Positions 22,261-32,700 of a stretch of 64,000 bases of DNA are shown here, one piece after another. The DNA lies in NCBI RefSeq assembly GCF_965638725.1, contig NC_134973.1, forward strand, positions 5,948,491-6,012,490, in the 5' to 3' direction. The translations under genes were made by a program, and so were the position numbers. Below the pieces are notes generated by a model. That model saw only the letters and a list, made by a program, of their open reading frames with translations. It was not told the DNA's origin and did no database searches. This DNA is from Aptenodytes patagonicus. Lineage: Eukaryota; Chordata; Aves; Sphenisciformes; Spheniscidae. Numbering within the stretch: position 1 is the stretch's first letter; every line of letters begins with the position of its first letter.

Positions 22261-23109
22261 TGTGCCAGGGCCTCTGCGTTCCCGGCACGCAGCCCTGGCA
22301 GTGCAAAGGGCAACCGGGGAGAGGATGGAGAAGGGGGGAGCCGGGGCTGCACGTCCCCCCTCGCCACTCCTCCGTTTCCCAATGCAACGGTTGCGTTGGG
22401 CAAACGCTGGTAAACTGACACAGGAAGCCCCGAGCCAGCCTCCGACCATGGCGGTGTTAGGAAATCTGCCCGCTGCTGGGCAGGAGCTCTGTGCTCGGCC
22501 CCGGTGCAAGCCCCGCTCTGCAGCAAGGGTCACCCCAGCAGTGGGGCCCCAGTCCCCCCCCACCCTAGTACACCCACACCCTGGTACACCCTGCAGCCCT
22601 TCTTGCACCCCAGGGGGATGCAGACCTGGGGGGGGGCAAACTGCTCCTCTGCCCACAGCACCATCCCAGAGCCGGGTGGTCTCTGGCGGGGCTGAAAGAC
22701 GCGGTGGGTCCGAGCACAGCACAATCCCTGTGTGACCCACAGCAGCCAGGCTGCCAGCCAGCTCCAGGGACACTGCCACATCCTGGGAGGTGTCTTGGGA
22801 TGTGGTGGGGCCCTGCTGCTCCCACCTCTCTGCCAAGAGGAGAGGGGTTTCAGCCTGATTAGCTCATGGCACAAGAGGAGCCAGGAGTGAGTTGGGAAGC
22901 CACTCTTTCTCTCTTCCTTCCCCAATCCACTCTCCTCCCAGCAAGCAGTCGCTCTGGGGGAAGCTGCAATGCCACATCTACCCCCAATGCAGCATTGCAC
23001 TGCCAGTGCCCCCCACCCCACAGCAATTGCACAAGGCAGCAACACCCAGAGAGGAGGAAGCAGGAGGAAGATACCCGCTGGCACCCAGGCAGAGGCTCAG
23101 CCCCCAGAG
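22261..23109. other. Divergent PALM-PRSS57 intergenic spacer
   Basis: About 0.9 kb separates the PALM promoter island from the PRSS57 TATA-like box. No coding sequence or recognised repeat was found. Both genes are transcribed away from it. Confidence 0.6.
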
Positions 23110-23118
23110 TTATTTAAG
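23110..23118 (+). promoter_or_regulatory. PRSS57: TATA-like box of PRSS57
   Basis: TTATTTAAG lies about 60 bp before the PRSS57 start codon, in otherwise GC-rich DNA. This would place transcription initiation near 23140 with a short 5' UTR. A tissue-restricted TATA-type promoter would suit a granule protease. Confidence 0.55.
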
Positions 23119-23174
23119 CACCCCAATCCCTGAGTGGCCCCAAAGGAGGTGGCAGTGGCCCGCTCTGCGCCAGC

Positions 23175-23244
23175 ATGGTCATGGCTGGGCTGTTCATGCT
23201 CAGCCTGGGAGGCTCCGTCCTGCTCCCGGCGCTGGCCCCAGCAG
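23175..23244 (+). CDS. PRSS57: PRSS57 exon 1 (signal peptide)
   Basis: 70 nt, phase 1 end. It encodes MVMAGLFMLSLGGSVLLPAL and APA, a typical hydrophobic secretion signal. A second ATG two codons later could also serve as the start. Confidence 0.85.
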
Positions 23245-25053
23245 GTAATGGGAGAGCTGGGTCTGAGAGGGCGGCAGGGCCCCACGGCCAGGGTGGGAGA
23301 TGGAGACCCCGGGCTGGAGCACTGTGGTGCAGGGGAGGCTTTGCCCTGCCATGCTCAGCCCTCCTCAGCCAGAGCCGGTGCTCGGCCGCTCCCCAGCACC
23401 CGTGGGACACGTGCTCGGGACACACAGCTAGGAGCGGGACAGACGCAGGTGAGAGCCGTGCCCGGACTCCCCGGCAGCTGGTGACCACCTGCACCCACCC
23501 ACCAGGCACTCAGGGGAGCCGGATCATCGGGGGAAAGGTGGTAGCACCCCATTCCCGGCCCTTCATCGCCTCCATCCAGATGGATGGGCAACATGTCTGC
23601 GGGGGCTTCCTGGTGTGGCCCAAGTGGGTGATGACAGCAGCCCACTGCCTCATTCCCAGGTGAGCCATGCTCCCACGCAGGGCACACACCTCCCGTCCCC
23701 CCCGCCCTGGGACACGGTGTGGCCGCCTTCAAACAGATAACCCCATCCCAGGGGGTTACACAGTCCTGGAGCAACTCCCCACCCGTGCTCCCCTCAAGCC
23801 CACCTCGCCAGCCCCCTTCTCCCCCTCCCCGATTGCCCCCAGCCACAGCAGTACCCGCTCAGGGCCCCTCTGCCACAGGCGCAACCCCTCGGTGCGCGTG
23901 GTGCTGGGCGCCCACAGGCTGGAGGAGCCTGAGGAGTCCCAGCAGGTCTTCAGCATCGCCGAGTCCATCGCCCACCCACACTACAACCCCCGCTTGGTGG
24001 ACAACGACATCCGCCTGCTCAGGGTGAGTCCCGCGTGCGCTGCCGGCCATCACAGACCTGCTCGCCAGGAGGTCGTGGGCATCCGCTGGCTCGGAGGTGG
24101 GGTGCCCCACGCCCCTTGAGGCACAGGGGGGAAATGGGGTGCCCCACGCCCCACGGGGCGCAGGAGGGAAATGCCCACGCGGGCCTGAGCCAACACTAGA
24201 TGTCAGTGCTTCTCCAAAGAAGCGGGACCGCGCCGTGGGGTGCGATGGAGGCGAATGAGGACACGCTGACCCCGGCCGGGTCGGCAGCTCCCTCCGCTCC
24301 TGGGCAGCCAGTCTTTAGAGCAGACTGGGACCACTGCAGAGGGGCTGGTGGGGGGGGCGGGGGGCAGCCTCTGAAGAAAGAAGGGCAGGGCTGGGGGGGG
24401 TCAGTGCGAGTGGGGAGCTGGGGCAGGCATGTGATGGGGTGTGGGAGGGTCGGGAATCCCCAGGCAGGAGCGGCTGGGGGGCTCTGCCCCAGCAGCGAAG
24501 CCACCCGCACCCCCGGCTCCCCACCCAGCTGAACAGGTCGGCCACACTGAACAAGTACGTGAAGCGGATCCGCCTGCCCTCACCGCACATCGACCTGAAG
24601 CCTGGCACAGTCTGCTACGTGGTGGGCTGGGGTGACACCTCCAACTACGGCGACCAGCCCACCGAGCTGATGGAGACTGGCACCACCATCGTCAAGCGGA
24701 GCCTCTGCCGAACGCTGTGGAGGGGCAAGGTCTCGCCCAACATGCTGTGTGGGGCCAGCCGCAACACCACGCTGCAGGGCGTCTGCGCAGTGAGTACGCT
24801 CCTGGCCCTGTGCCCCCCAGCTATCCCCCTCCAGGAGACCCGCTAGTCTCCCTCCCACCCCTTTGCTTCACAGGGTGACTCCGGGGGACCCTTGATCTTC
24901 AAGGAAAAGGTTTACGGCATCGTCTCATTCTCTGGGGAGAGATGTGGGGACCGCCGGTACCCTGACATCTACACCAAGATCTCCAACTACATCGACTGGG
25001 TGCATGGCACTGTGCAAGGGTGCCACCATCAGAAGGGGCAGCTGAAGCCCTAG
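23175..25053 (+). CDS. PRSS57: Serine protease 57 (PRSS57, NSP4-like), five exons, 269 aa
   Basis: A chymotrypsin-fold S1A serine protease of the neutrophil serine protease 4 family, in mammals stored in azurophil granules and cutting after arginine. Exons 23175-23244, 23506-23659, 23879-24023, 24529-24789 and 24874-25053 join in frame (810 nt). Residues 1 to about 23 are a hydrophobic signal peptide. The chain starts IIGGK at residue 30 after GSR. The triad is His70 (TAAHC), Asp118 (DNDI) and Ser213 (GDSGGP), all intact. Primary-pocket residues in chymotrypsin numbering are Gly189, Val190, Ser216 and Asp226. Gly189, Ser216 and Asp226 match human NSP4, as I remember it. Position between FSTL3 and PALM matches the human PRSS57 locus. 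Another granule protease is the main alternative, but the pocket and synteny argue against it. Confidence 0.92.
23506..23659 (+). CDS. PRSS57: PRSS57 exon 2 (activation site and catalytic His)
   Basis: 154 nt. It holds the activation peptide end GSR, the new amino terminus IIGGKVVAPHSRPF and the catalytic His70 in WVMTAAHC. Acceptor CCCACCAG and donor GTGAGCC. Confidence 0.94.
23879..24023 (+). CDS. PRSS57: PRSS57 exon 3 (catalytic Asp)
   Basis: 145 nt, ending in phase 0. It contains VRVVLGAHRLEEPEESQQVF and the catalytic Asp118 in VDNDIRLLR. Confidence 0.94.
24529..24789 (+). CDS. PRSS57: PRSS57 exon 4
   Basis: 87 codons, phase 0 to 0, from LNRSATLNKYVKRIRLP through the conserved CYVVGWGDTSNYG to NTTLQGVCA. 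Residues 207-208 (Gly-Val, just before the conserved Cys) line the bottom of the S1 pocket. An N-R-S sequon is at Asn125. Confidence 0.94.
24874..25053 (+). CDS. PRSS57: PRSS57 exon 5 (catalytic Ser, stop)
   Basis: 60 codons with the stop. GDSGGP opens the exon, with the nucleophile Ser213, then VSFSG and YPDIYTKI supply the pocket walls (Ser230 and Asp241, equivalent to 216 and 226). The tail HHQKGQLKP is short and basic compared with the Pro-rich tail of human PRSS57. Confidence 0.95.
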   Translation, partial: GDSGGPLIFKEKVYGIVSFSGERCGDRRYPDIYTKISNYIDWVHGTVQGCHHQKGQLKP

Positions 25054-25334
25054 CTGGGGCTGGGAGGGGGTCCCATGGGCAGATGGGCTGCAGGGAGAGG
25101 GGCCGAGGTGTCTTGGCTGCCTGGCAGCACCCAGGAGGGGAGAAGAGGGCCAGGACTCCCATGTCCTCCCAGCTCCAGGGGGGGTTTGGGAGCTGATGCT
25201 CAGGGCTCCTTGACCCAGGGCAGGGCAGGAGACTGACTCTGCCTCTTGGCGAGGAGAGATGCATCCCCCCCAGGCTGTACAAGAAGTCCCAGCACCTCAC
25301 TCGGCCTCTTGCAGTGGCAGCATTTGCCTTCCTC

Positions 25335-25340
25335 AATAAA
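25335..25340 (+). terminator. PRSS57: PRSS57 polyadenylation signal (AATAAA)
   Basis: CCTCAATAAAACC lies 282 bp after the PRSS57 stop codon and is the first canonical signal downstream. Cleavage is expected near 25355. Confidence 0.85.
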
Positions 25341-25359
25341 ACCTCGTTCCCAGAACTCT

Positions 25360-28234
25360 GCCCATTCACCTTCCCTCTACCCACCCTGCTGCCCCTTACA
25401 GGGGGGCCACAGCCCCCAGCTCTGGGACAGGCAGGAGCCCCAGGGACACTCACCCTCCACCTGCCCCTGCCCCAGGGACGTGATGGGGAGACCAAGCCCG
25501 AGACCCACCTGCCCAGGGAGCCAGTAGAGCCTGAGCAGGGGGTTTTGGCCCCTTTTAATCTCCTGGTGGGCAGCTGAGCCCAGGAGGGCTGATTGGGGCC
25601 AATCCTTAACCCCACACTGCCCAGAGCGGCTGCTGCCCATCTTAACTGGGACTGGTTTTTCCCAGCTTTCCCCTCTCCTGTCCTTCCCCTGCCACACTGC
25701 AACCCCCTCTCTGGCCATCCCACTGCTCCCTTTTCTGCTCCGGTCCCCAGCCAGACCCCCGGCTTGTCCTGGACTGAGGTGGATGGAGCAGGGGGTGCAG
25801 GAGGAAGGAGGGAAGTGACAGCCCCCACTCAGGACCAGGCCTTGCCCCGGAGGAACCAGGATCCGCATCCAGGCGCTGCCACCCCACGGAGCATCCCCAG
25901 CAGCACTGGAGCTGCCTTCCCGCCGGGGTGGGGCTCCCCATCCCGTCCCGTCCCGTCCCACCCCGTCTCATCCCATCCTGTCTCATCTTGTCCTGTCCCG
26001 TCCTGTCCCATCCTGTCCCACACCACACCCTCCCCACTGTGCTAAGGGACCCCCCCCAAACAGGGGAACCACAGACACCTCCTGGGGGCAGATGGGCTCC
26101 CAGCCGCCCGGCTGCGCTGGCAGAGCCCGTGGGGATCCCGTCGAGAGCCTCACCCACCTCCCCAGCGCGCTTGGGCATGCAGATGGGCGCTTGCCCCGGA
26201 GGGAGCTGGGCGGCCGTGGGCGCAGGGGCCAGGAGCTGCCCACGCCAGCCGGGGGGACATGTGCTGAGCTGCTGCTGGGTCTCAGCTGACATGCACACAG
26301 CATGCGACTTTGCCCGGCGTCGTGGCCGTCTCCGGGGACAGACCCAGACATTCCCTGCTCCCGGTTGTTTGTTTTATCTGCAAATTGCTGGCACGCTGCG
26401 GCTGCGGGGTGCAGCCGCCCTCCCCACCCGGGGGGTCCTGCAGGAGGCTGCGGCCGACCGCAGCATCCAGCACAGGCCATCTCACTGCCCTCGGGGGCTC
26501 TGGCGCGGAGGATGAAGGCCAGGGCTAGGCCAGCATACCGAGAGGTCCCCAGAAGGCACCCTCACCTCTGTGGTCCCCATGGTCCCCGTGCTGGGGACTC
26601 CAGGGGCTTTGGGTGCCCCTCCCTGTGGCACACTGCCCCATCCCCTCTGGTCACAATCCTGGCTCCCCACTGCAGGGCTTTGCATGGGGTCAGGGGGACA
26701 CAGCTGTGGGCATCAGTGGCCTTGGGGACAGCAGGGGGTGCCCAGCAGAGGACAGACCCCTGTCAGGCTGCCAGCCCCCAGGGAAGCCCCAAATCCCCAT
26801 GGGCTCCTGGCACTGGCAGCACGGGGCAGACCCCCCCCCTAGGATGCCGGGGCAGGACTGCCAGCCCCGGGGCTTCTGTGCGCTGCCAGGAAGCCTGGAG
26901 AGCCAGCGCCTGTCCCAGCTTGTCCCAGACCACCCAAAAAACGGCGGGAAGGAGGCGCCTGACTCACGGCCGTGTTTTGGAAGCTGAAATCTCCCGCTCA
27001 TCGGCGGGAGCTGACGTCGCCACTGTAGCCCATGCCCGCGGGCTCGGCATGGGGCAGCGTGCCAGGCGCTTTGGGGGCCAAACCCTCCGGCCAGGGCAGG
27101 CAGAGGGAGGAGAGCTGCCTTGGGGAGGAAGGCGCTGTGGGAGGGCTGTAGAGAAACCTGGGCCACACACCACCACATGCGGCAAACGCTGCACCAGGGA
27201 AAGTCCTGGGCAGTGTTTCGGCAGCTCCTTTATGCCATCCCAAAAGCCGGGGGGGGGGGAGTATTACTGAGCTGGGCAGGTAGAGAGGGGCTGCAGGAGA
27301 GCCCCTGCTGTGCCTGCCCCAGGTTGAGATGCCGCTGCCTGGCAGCGGTGCCCAGCGGGGCTCAGCACAGCTCTGGGGCGCACAAGACGCCCGGGTTCAA
27401 GCCAGGCTGCAGCCTGGGCCAGATCCTGTGTGATGCTCAGCATCCTCCCGGACCACAGGCAGGGCTGAGGGCACTGCGTACCGGCCAGGAGCGAAGGTCT
27501 CGTTTCCCATCACTGCTTTATGGCACTGCAGTTTCCCCTGTGTCACCCCCCCACCCAGGTCCAGGGAGGGGGCTGGGGGGGGTCTGCCAGAGCCAGCCCA
27601 GCACCGGGAGCTCCCCGCTGCCATCAAGGCCGTGCTGGAGCCCATCCACGCGGCAGGTCCTGAGCTGGGCACAGGCCGGGGAGGGCTTGACCTACGCGAG
27701 GCTCGGCGGGGTCTGGGGGCTGCGCCGTGCCTGCCCTCGGCACAGGGGACGGGACCAAGGGGGAATCGGCAGTGGCTCCTGTTGAGCTTGGAGCGCCAAG
27801 CCGCAGGCTGCCGGCCGGGCTCCCGCCGCCGGGGAAGCATTGCACATCAGGACCCAATTAATGGCAGGAATTGTTTTGTGAAATACCAAACCCTCATGGC
27901 ACGGCCTGATATTGAGAACAGATTTATCTGCGCTGCCGGTTGGTGTTTGCTCTTCCCCGCTCTCCCCTTTCCTCCCACTGCAGAGAGCAGCCTCGGCCAG
28001 GCTGGAAAAACCCCAACGCCAAGCTGAAGCAGATGCAGCCTGGGAGCGGGGCCGAGCTCCTCACCTGCTGCCGGGGGCTCTCCCGCCCCAGGTGCCCCCG
28101 CCTCCCTCTGCCCACGCCTGCCTCGACCCCCGGCGAGGGGGCAAGCAGCGATGCTGCAGGCAGCACAGCCCTGCGGGAAGCAGCCCCAGGGGACGCAGCC
28201 GCCTCCTGCGGCCCCAGAACCTGCTGAACAAAAC
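25360..28234. other. Intergenic, between convergent PRSS57 and FSTL3
   Basis: No gene was recognised. It contains an imperfect CCCGT/CCCAT/CCTGT pentanucleotide array (25926-26025). A less GC-rich block at 27830-27935 with ATTAATGGCAGGAATTG looks unlike its surroundings and could be a conserved noncoding element. Confidence 0.55.
25926..26025. repeat. Degenerate CCCRT pentanucleotide array
   Basis: About twenty 5 bp steps of CCCGT, CCCAT, CTCAT and CCTGT. It is more diverged than the related array at 43533. Confidence 0.9.
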
Positions 28235-28249
28235 TGGACCCGCAGCACC

Positions 28250-28255
28250 GTTTAT
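28250..28255 (-). terminator. FSTL3: FSTL3 polyadenylation signal (AATAAA)
   Basis: The minus strand reads AAAGAATAAACGGTGCTGCGG about 1.47 kb after the FSTL3 stop codon. Cleavage is expected near 28235. Earlier AU-rich sites around 29160-29175 could give a shorter form. Confidence 0.75.
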
Positions 28256-28384
28256 TCTTTTTTTAATTATAATCCAAATTGTAACACAGCTGTAAAATGC
28301 CCCTAACAATACGGAATAGGAAATGTATATGTTCCCATAGCGTCTGCCTCAGGAATCAGAACGCAATCATACAAAAATAGAAAA

Positions 28385-28433
28385 TAGGGTATTTTTATAT
28401 ATATATTATATATATATATGATATTTATATAAA
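28385..28433. repeat. TA-rich dinucleotide block
   Basis: Nearly pure (TA)n with short interruptions, within the FSTL3 3' UTR. On the transcript it would form a weak self-pairing AU stem. Confidence 0.9.
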
Positions 28434-28800
28434 GGCAATAGCTTCTCGATGTCAGAGATGAGATGGTATTTACACAGGTGACAACACACAAAATGAGAGA
28501 AGAAGTAAAAATAAATACAGACGGTGTCGACAGAGCAGGGAGTGCGGGAGATGGGGGCGGGCGGGGGCCGGGGCTGCGCAGCTGAGGGGGAGCCGGGCTG
28601 GGGGTCCCCGGGGGGGGTGGGGTGGGCAGGGCCATTGCCCCCCTCCTGTCCCCCTCCACCAAGCCGTGCTCCCCATGGCCACCCTGGCTCCGTGCCCCCA
28701 CGGCAGCTCTGCAGTGGGGTGGGGAGCCGAGTGCCACCCTGGGGCACCGCACGTCTGCTTTGCCCAGCACTGGCCCTTGGAAATGCCTCCGGGGGCCACA

Positions 28801-28826
28801 GACACACACACACCCCCCCCCCCCCG
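28801..28826. repeat. (AC)n followed by a C14 run
   Basis: Short (AC)6 running straight into 14 cytosines, in the FSTL3 3' UTR region. Confidence 0.9.
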
Positions 28827-29372
28827 GTAGCCTGGGCTGCTTTCAAAGTGGTTTTGGCAGGGAGGGATGACGAGGGCTCTGAGCAGGCTGGCCCCTGGGC
28901 GATGGGCTCTCGGCAGGGGCACCCTGCAGCAGCGGTGGGCTTGGCGGGCCGGGGGGAACGGTCGTGGCCCTCAGTCAGGGCTGCCATGGCCCACGGTGGG
29001 CAGCGCTGCCCAGCCACCATCACACCAGCCCTCCGGGCGCCGGCATCACCTCCAAAGATGGGTGGGAGCCTGGTCTGAATGAGCCCAGGAAAACCTAAAC
29101 TAAAATCCGTTTTAACATACACATGCTAAAACTTTAGGAGAAAATAACATACATACATATATGTTTTTATTTTTATATCTATCTATCTACCTCCAATCTG
29201 ATGCAGCACCGTGCTGCCTTTCCTGCCACTGGCAGCTGGGGCTGAGCCCCTCCGGGGAAGGCGAAAGCGCAGATTCCCTCTAGACCTCGAGGTCCCGGCC
29301 AGAAACGTCAGCAGAGTACCAAGAATTCAATCCAAAAATAAATAGGCCCAGGGCTGCAGGCCAAGGACACGT

Positions 29373-29393
29373 GGGGGGGGGGGGGGGGGGGGG
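29373..29393. repeat. 21-nt G homopolymer
   Basis: An uninterrupted run of 21 G on the plus strand. Its length is likely to be unreliable in any assembly. Confidence 0.9.
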
Positions 29394-29724
29394 CCAACAC
29401 GCAGCAGCACAGACACCCCCTCAGCACCACGCCAGCCGCGAGGAAGGGCTGTACGAGTGCCGGGAGCGGGCGCTGGCCGGCAGAGAGCTCTGCCAGGCAC
29501 CGGAGCATCCCCGGGGTGGCTCGGCATCGCTCCGGCCATCGGGCTGGGAGCCCCCTCCCCTGCTCCCCAGCCGGCAGGACTGAGAATCGGGTCCCCTGCG
29601 ACTGCATAACATACACAGGTATAAATAAGGATCTTTTTATCTTAATAAATATCAGGTATACGGTTTGTACAATATACACATAATGCCCCTGTCTCCTGGG
29701 TCCGGCCTTGCAGCGAGGGAGGAT

Positions 29725-29777
29725 TCACACGTAGTTCTCTTCGGCGTTGTCCGTCTCCGGGGAGAATTTGGCCGCAG
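29725..29777 (-). CDS. FSTL3: FSTL3 exon 5 (acidic tail)
   Basis: 53 nt ending in TGA. It encodes [16 protein letters not shown]. Mammals end in a comparable acidic EEEENFV tail. Confidence 0.9.
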
Positions 29778-32700
29778 CTGGAAACGGAGCAGGAGAGGGG
29801 GAGAAATGGTGAGGGGTGTGCAAGGGGCAGCTGGGCGCTGGGGGTCCGAGCCCACTCCCCCCTGCTGCCTGCCCCCGGGACGCCCCGCTCACCCGAGCAG
29901 CTCCCGTAGTGGCGCACGCCGATGGAGCGGCCGCGGTGGCAGGTGGCCCGCCGGAGGTGGCATGCCGAGGGGTAGGTGACGTTGTTGTTGCCACAGAGGG
30001 CGTGGTCCAGGCTGGTGGGCTCGGGGCAGGGAGCCGTCCGGCACATCACACAGTGGGCGCTGCCTGTCTGGTCCACCACGCAGGTGTGGGTGCCGGGGCA
30101 CACCACGCTGGAGCAGGACTCTGCGGGGAAGCACACATGGCTGCGGCTGAGCCTCCCCGGTTGGGGTGAGCTGGGAATAGCTGTCTTCCTCCCACGGCTC
30201 CTCCGACCCAGGTGGGCAGCAGGCATCGTCCCAGGGAAACCTGGGCAGCTCGGGCCCCCTCCCGCCTTTAGCTACCAGGGGACCAGTAGTGGAGCCAGGG
30301 GCTGGATGGTCCCAAGCTCCCCCATCGCCGCCACTCCCAAGGACAGGAGCTGGCAGGGGCTGACATCCCAGGTGCGAGGGACCACGTGGCCCCACAGCCC
30401 TTGGGCACGGCCTCAGCCGGAGCCTCGCCACGTGGGGGGAGCTGATGTCCGGCTGGAGAGCCTGAGTGCGTGGGGCTGAGCCTGGCTTGGTGCAGTGGGA
30501 CCTGGCCGGGGCAAGCAGCAAGCGGCCCCACACAGGTGCCTTGGCAGGGGGAGCAGCAGTCGCTCCGGCCAGGCTGGCAGCCGCCGCGCCACGTGCCCCG
30601 GCGAGAGGGGAAGGGCAAGGTCACCCCAGACCCAGCCCAGCCCTGCAAGCAAGAGTGCGCGGGGGCGGAGGGCAGCAGGAGCCTGTGCGGACAGGATCAG
30701 GCCCTGCATCGAGCTCTGCTGGGCTGGCGCAGAGTGGGGGGCTCGTGCAGCCCCCCATCCTGTAGCAAAACCCCGGAGTCTGTGCAGCCTGCCAGCCCCA
30801 CGGCCCCCCTGCCCCGGCACAAGCCCACGGCAGCAGCGGGGGCACAGCAGGACCCGCAGCACTCCCCGGACACCGTAAACACTTCGCAACGCCGTTCCTC
30901 CGCCTTCCTCTCTTTCCCTGCCGGATTGGAAGGAGATTTGGCATCTGCAACTCCCAGCTCGCAACTCACATTTCTTGCCCCACATTTCCCTGTGCAATCC
31001 AGAGCTTGACAGGCAAAGCATTTCAGAGAGGAGGGCTGGCAAAAATAATCATAATAATTCTGACAGTTCTTGGCAGGGCAAGGAGGATTGCTGCTCTCTT
31101 TAACAAAACAACAAAAAAAGGGGCTTGATGTTTGTAAGTGACATTTTATGGACTGTTATTCCTCAGCCTGCGGCGAGGCTAAACCCCTGTTGCACTGACA
31201 GGCTGCATCGGCATCACAGGAGGCTCCGCTGCCGCGTCCCCGCTGGGGTGGCCGGGCCAGGGCCCTGGGCGGCCGGCGGGTGCCAGCCGGGCGGGTGCCA
31301 GCTCGGAGCAGCTCCAGCCGGCTGCAGGCAGCGTAGCGAGGGCGATGCCGAGGGATGTGACTCCCCTGCGGGCCGGGGGCCGCTGCTGCCCATCAGCGCT
31401 GGGCTGGCTGCGGAGCAATGCCCCCTCACCAGGCACAGAGCCCCACGTGCCGCAGGCGAAGCCCTGCGCCGGGGCAGACCTTCCCTCCTCGGGCACAGCC
31501 AGGGCCGGGCACTGGTTACAAACCCTCAGTGCTGTGCTGGTGGAGCCGCTGGCCTCGGGGCAGTGGGAGCAGCCGGTGCTCAGGGCAGGACGGCTCCTCC
31601 CCAGGACACGCTGCCCACGGGAGGCAGGGGGGAGAGAACGGGGGAGACCCCGGTGGGAGAGGGGAGGACGTGCCCAGACATGCTAGCACGACACGGCAGG
31701 GCAACCCTTCCTCTCCGCACCAGAGCAGCTCACGGTGTGCCAGGAGAGCCGGTGAGCGCGTGGGCCCGGGGACCTGCACTGCCGTTCACCTCTTTCCACG
31801 TGGGCGCAGCTTGGACCAGTCCCACGCGGAGCTGGGAGCACAAGAACCACAGGGGATGGGACAGGGACAGGATGGGGGCGGGACGGAATGGGGTGGGGGC
31901 ACGACTGGACCTACTTTTGCATTTGCCCTGGTACATCACTTCGAGGTCGGGGTGGTCTCTGCACTTGGCCGTCAGCAGGTCGCACTCGTCTCGGTAGGTG
32001 TAGCCGTCGGAGCCACAGACCTGCAGCTTTCGGGGCAGGCTGGAGCAGTCGGGGGCACAGGCACATTGGGGGCGCCCGTGCTTCATCTTGCAGACCTTGT
32101 CGGGGCCACACACCACCCCCTCGCAGCTCTCTGAGGACAGAGGGGAGCAGCATGTGAGGAAGCGGCAGCGGCTGCCACTCACGAGGGAAGGATCCGTCCT
32201 GCCCGGGCTGGCCAGCACCCCGGCCCCATGGCCATGCCAGGTGGCACTGACCAGGACGGGGCCAGCATCAGCCCTCGGGGTCCCGAATCCCTCCCGGGGT
32301 CACAACATGCATGCTGACGCCGAGCTGCCCCAAGCAGCATCTGGATCTGCTCAGCTCCGCCAAGGAGCAGGTCGTTGGCTGGAGCTCTGCGTGATCATCC
32401 AGCACTCACCCCAGCCAGAGCCCCGGCCCTCCACTCAGCACCAGCTAACTCATTTCTATGTATTTATTTTTTGGAAGGAGGCATTTCTTTTTCTTGTGCA
32501 ATGGAAAAATCTATCTCTGCAAGGCCCCAGCTCCTCCAGAAGGAACTAGGCTTCACAAGTTGTCTGGGTAATCAAGAACGCCGCTTCCACCAGACAATAC
32601 CCAGCCCTGTTTTGCTCCAGGCCTCCGTGACTTGAACACAAGAGCGGGACGCAGCAGCAAGTGCAGATCCCCAGACAGGCGGCCGCTTTGTCGCCTGGGT

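Larger units (their letters stand above)
28235..29724 (-). other. FSTL3: FSTL3 3' untranslated region
   Basis: About 1.5 kb, with AU-rich islands set in GC-rich DNA. On the transcribed strand these include UAUUUAUUA near 29640-29655, close to the AU-rich-element nonamer, and UGUAUAUU near 29668-29676, a near-Pumilio motif. A UA-repeat block lies at 28385-28433. A 21-nt C run (29373-29393, G on the plus strand) is also present. The pattern suggests regulated mRNA stability, which is inference. Confidence 0.65.
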
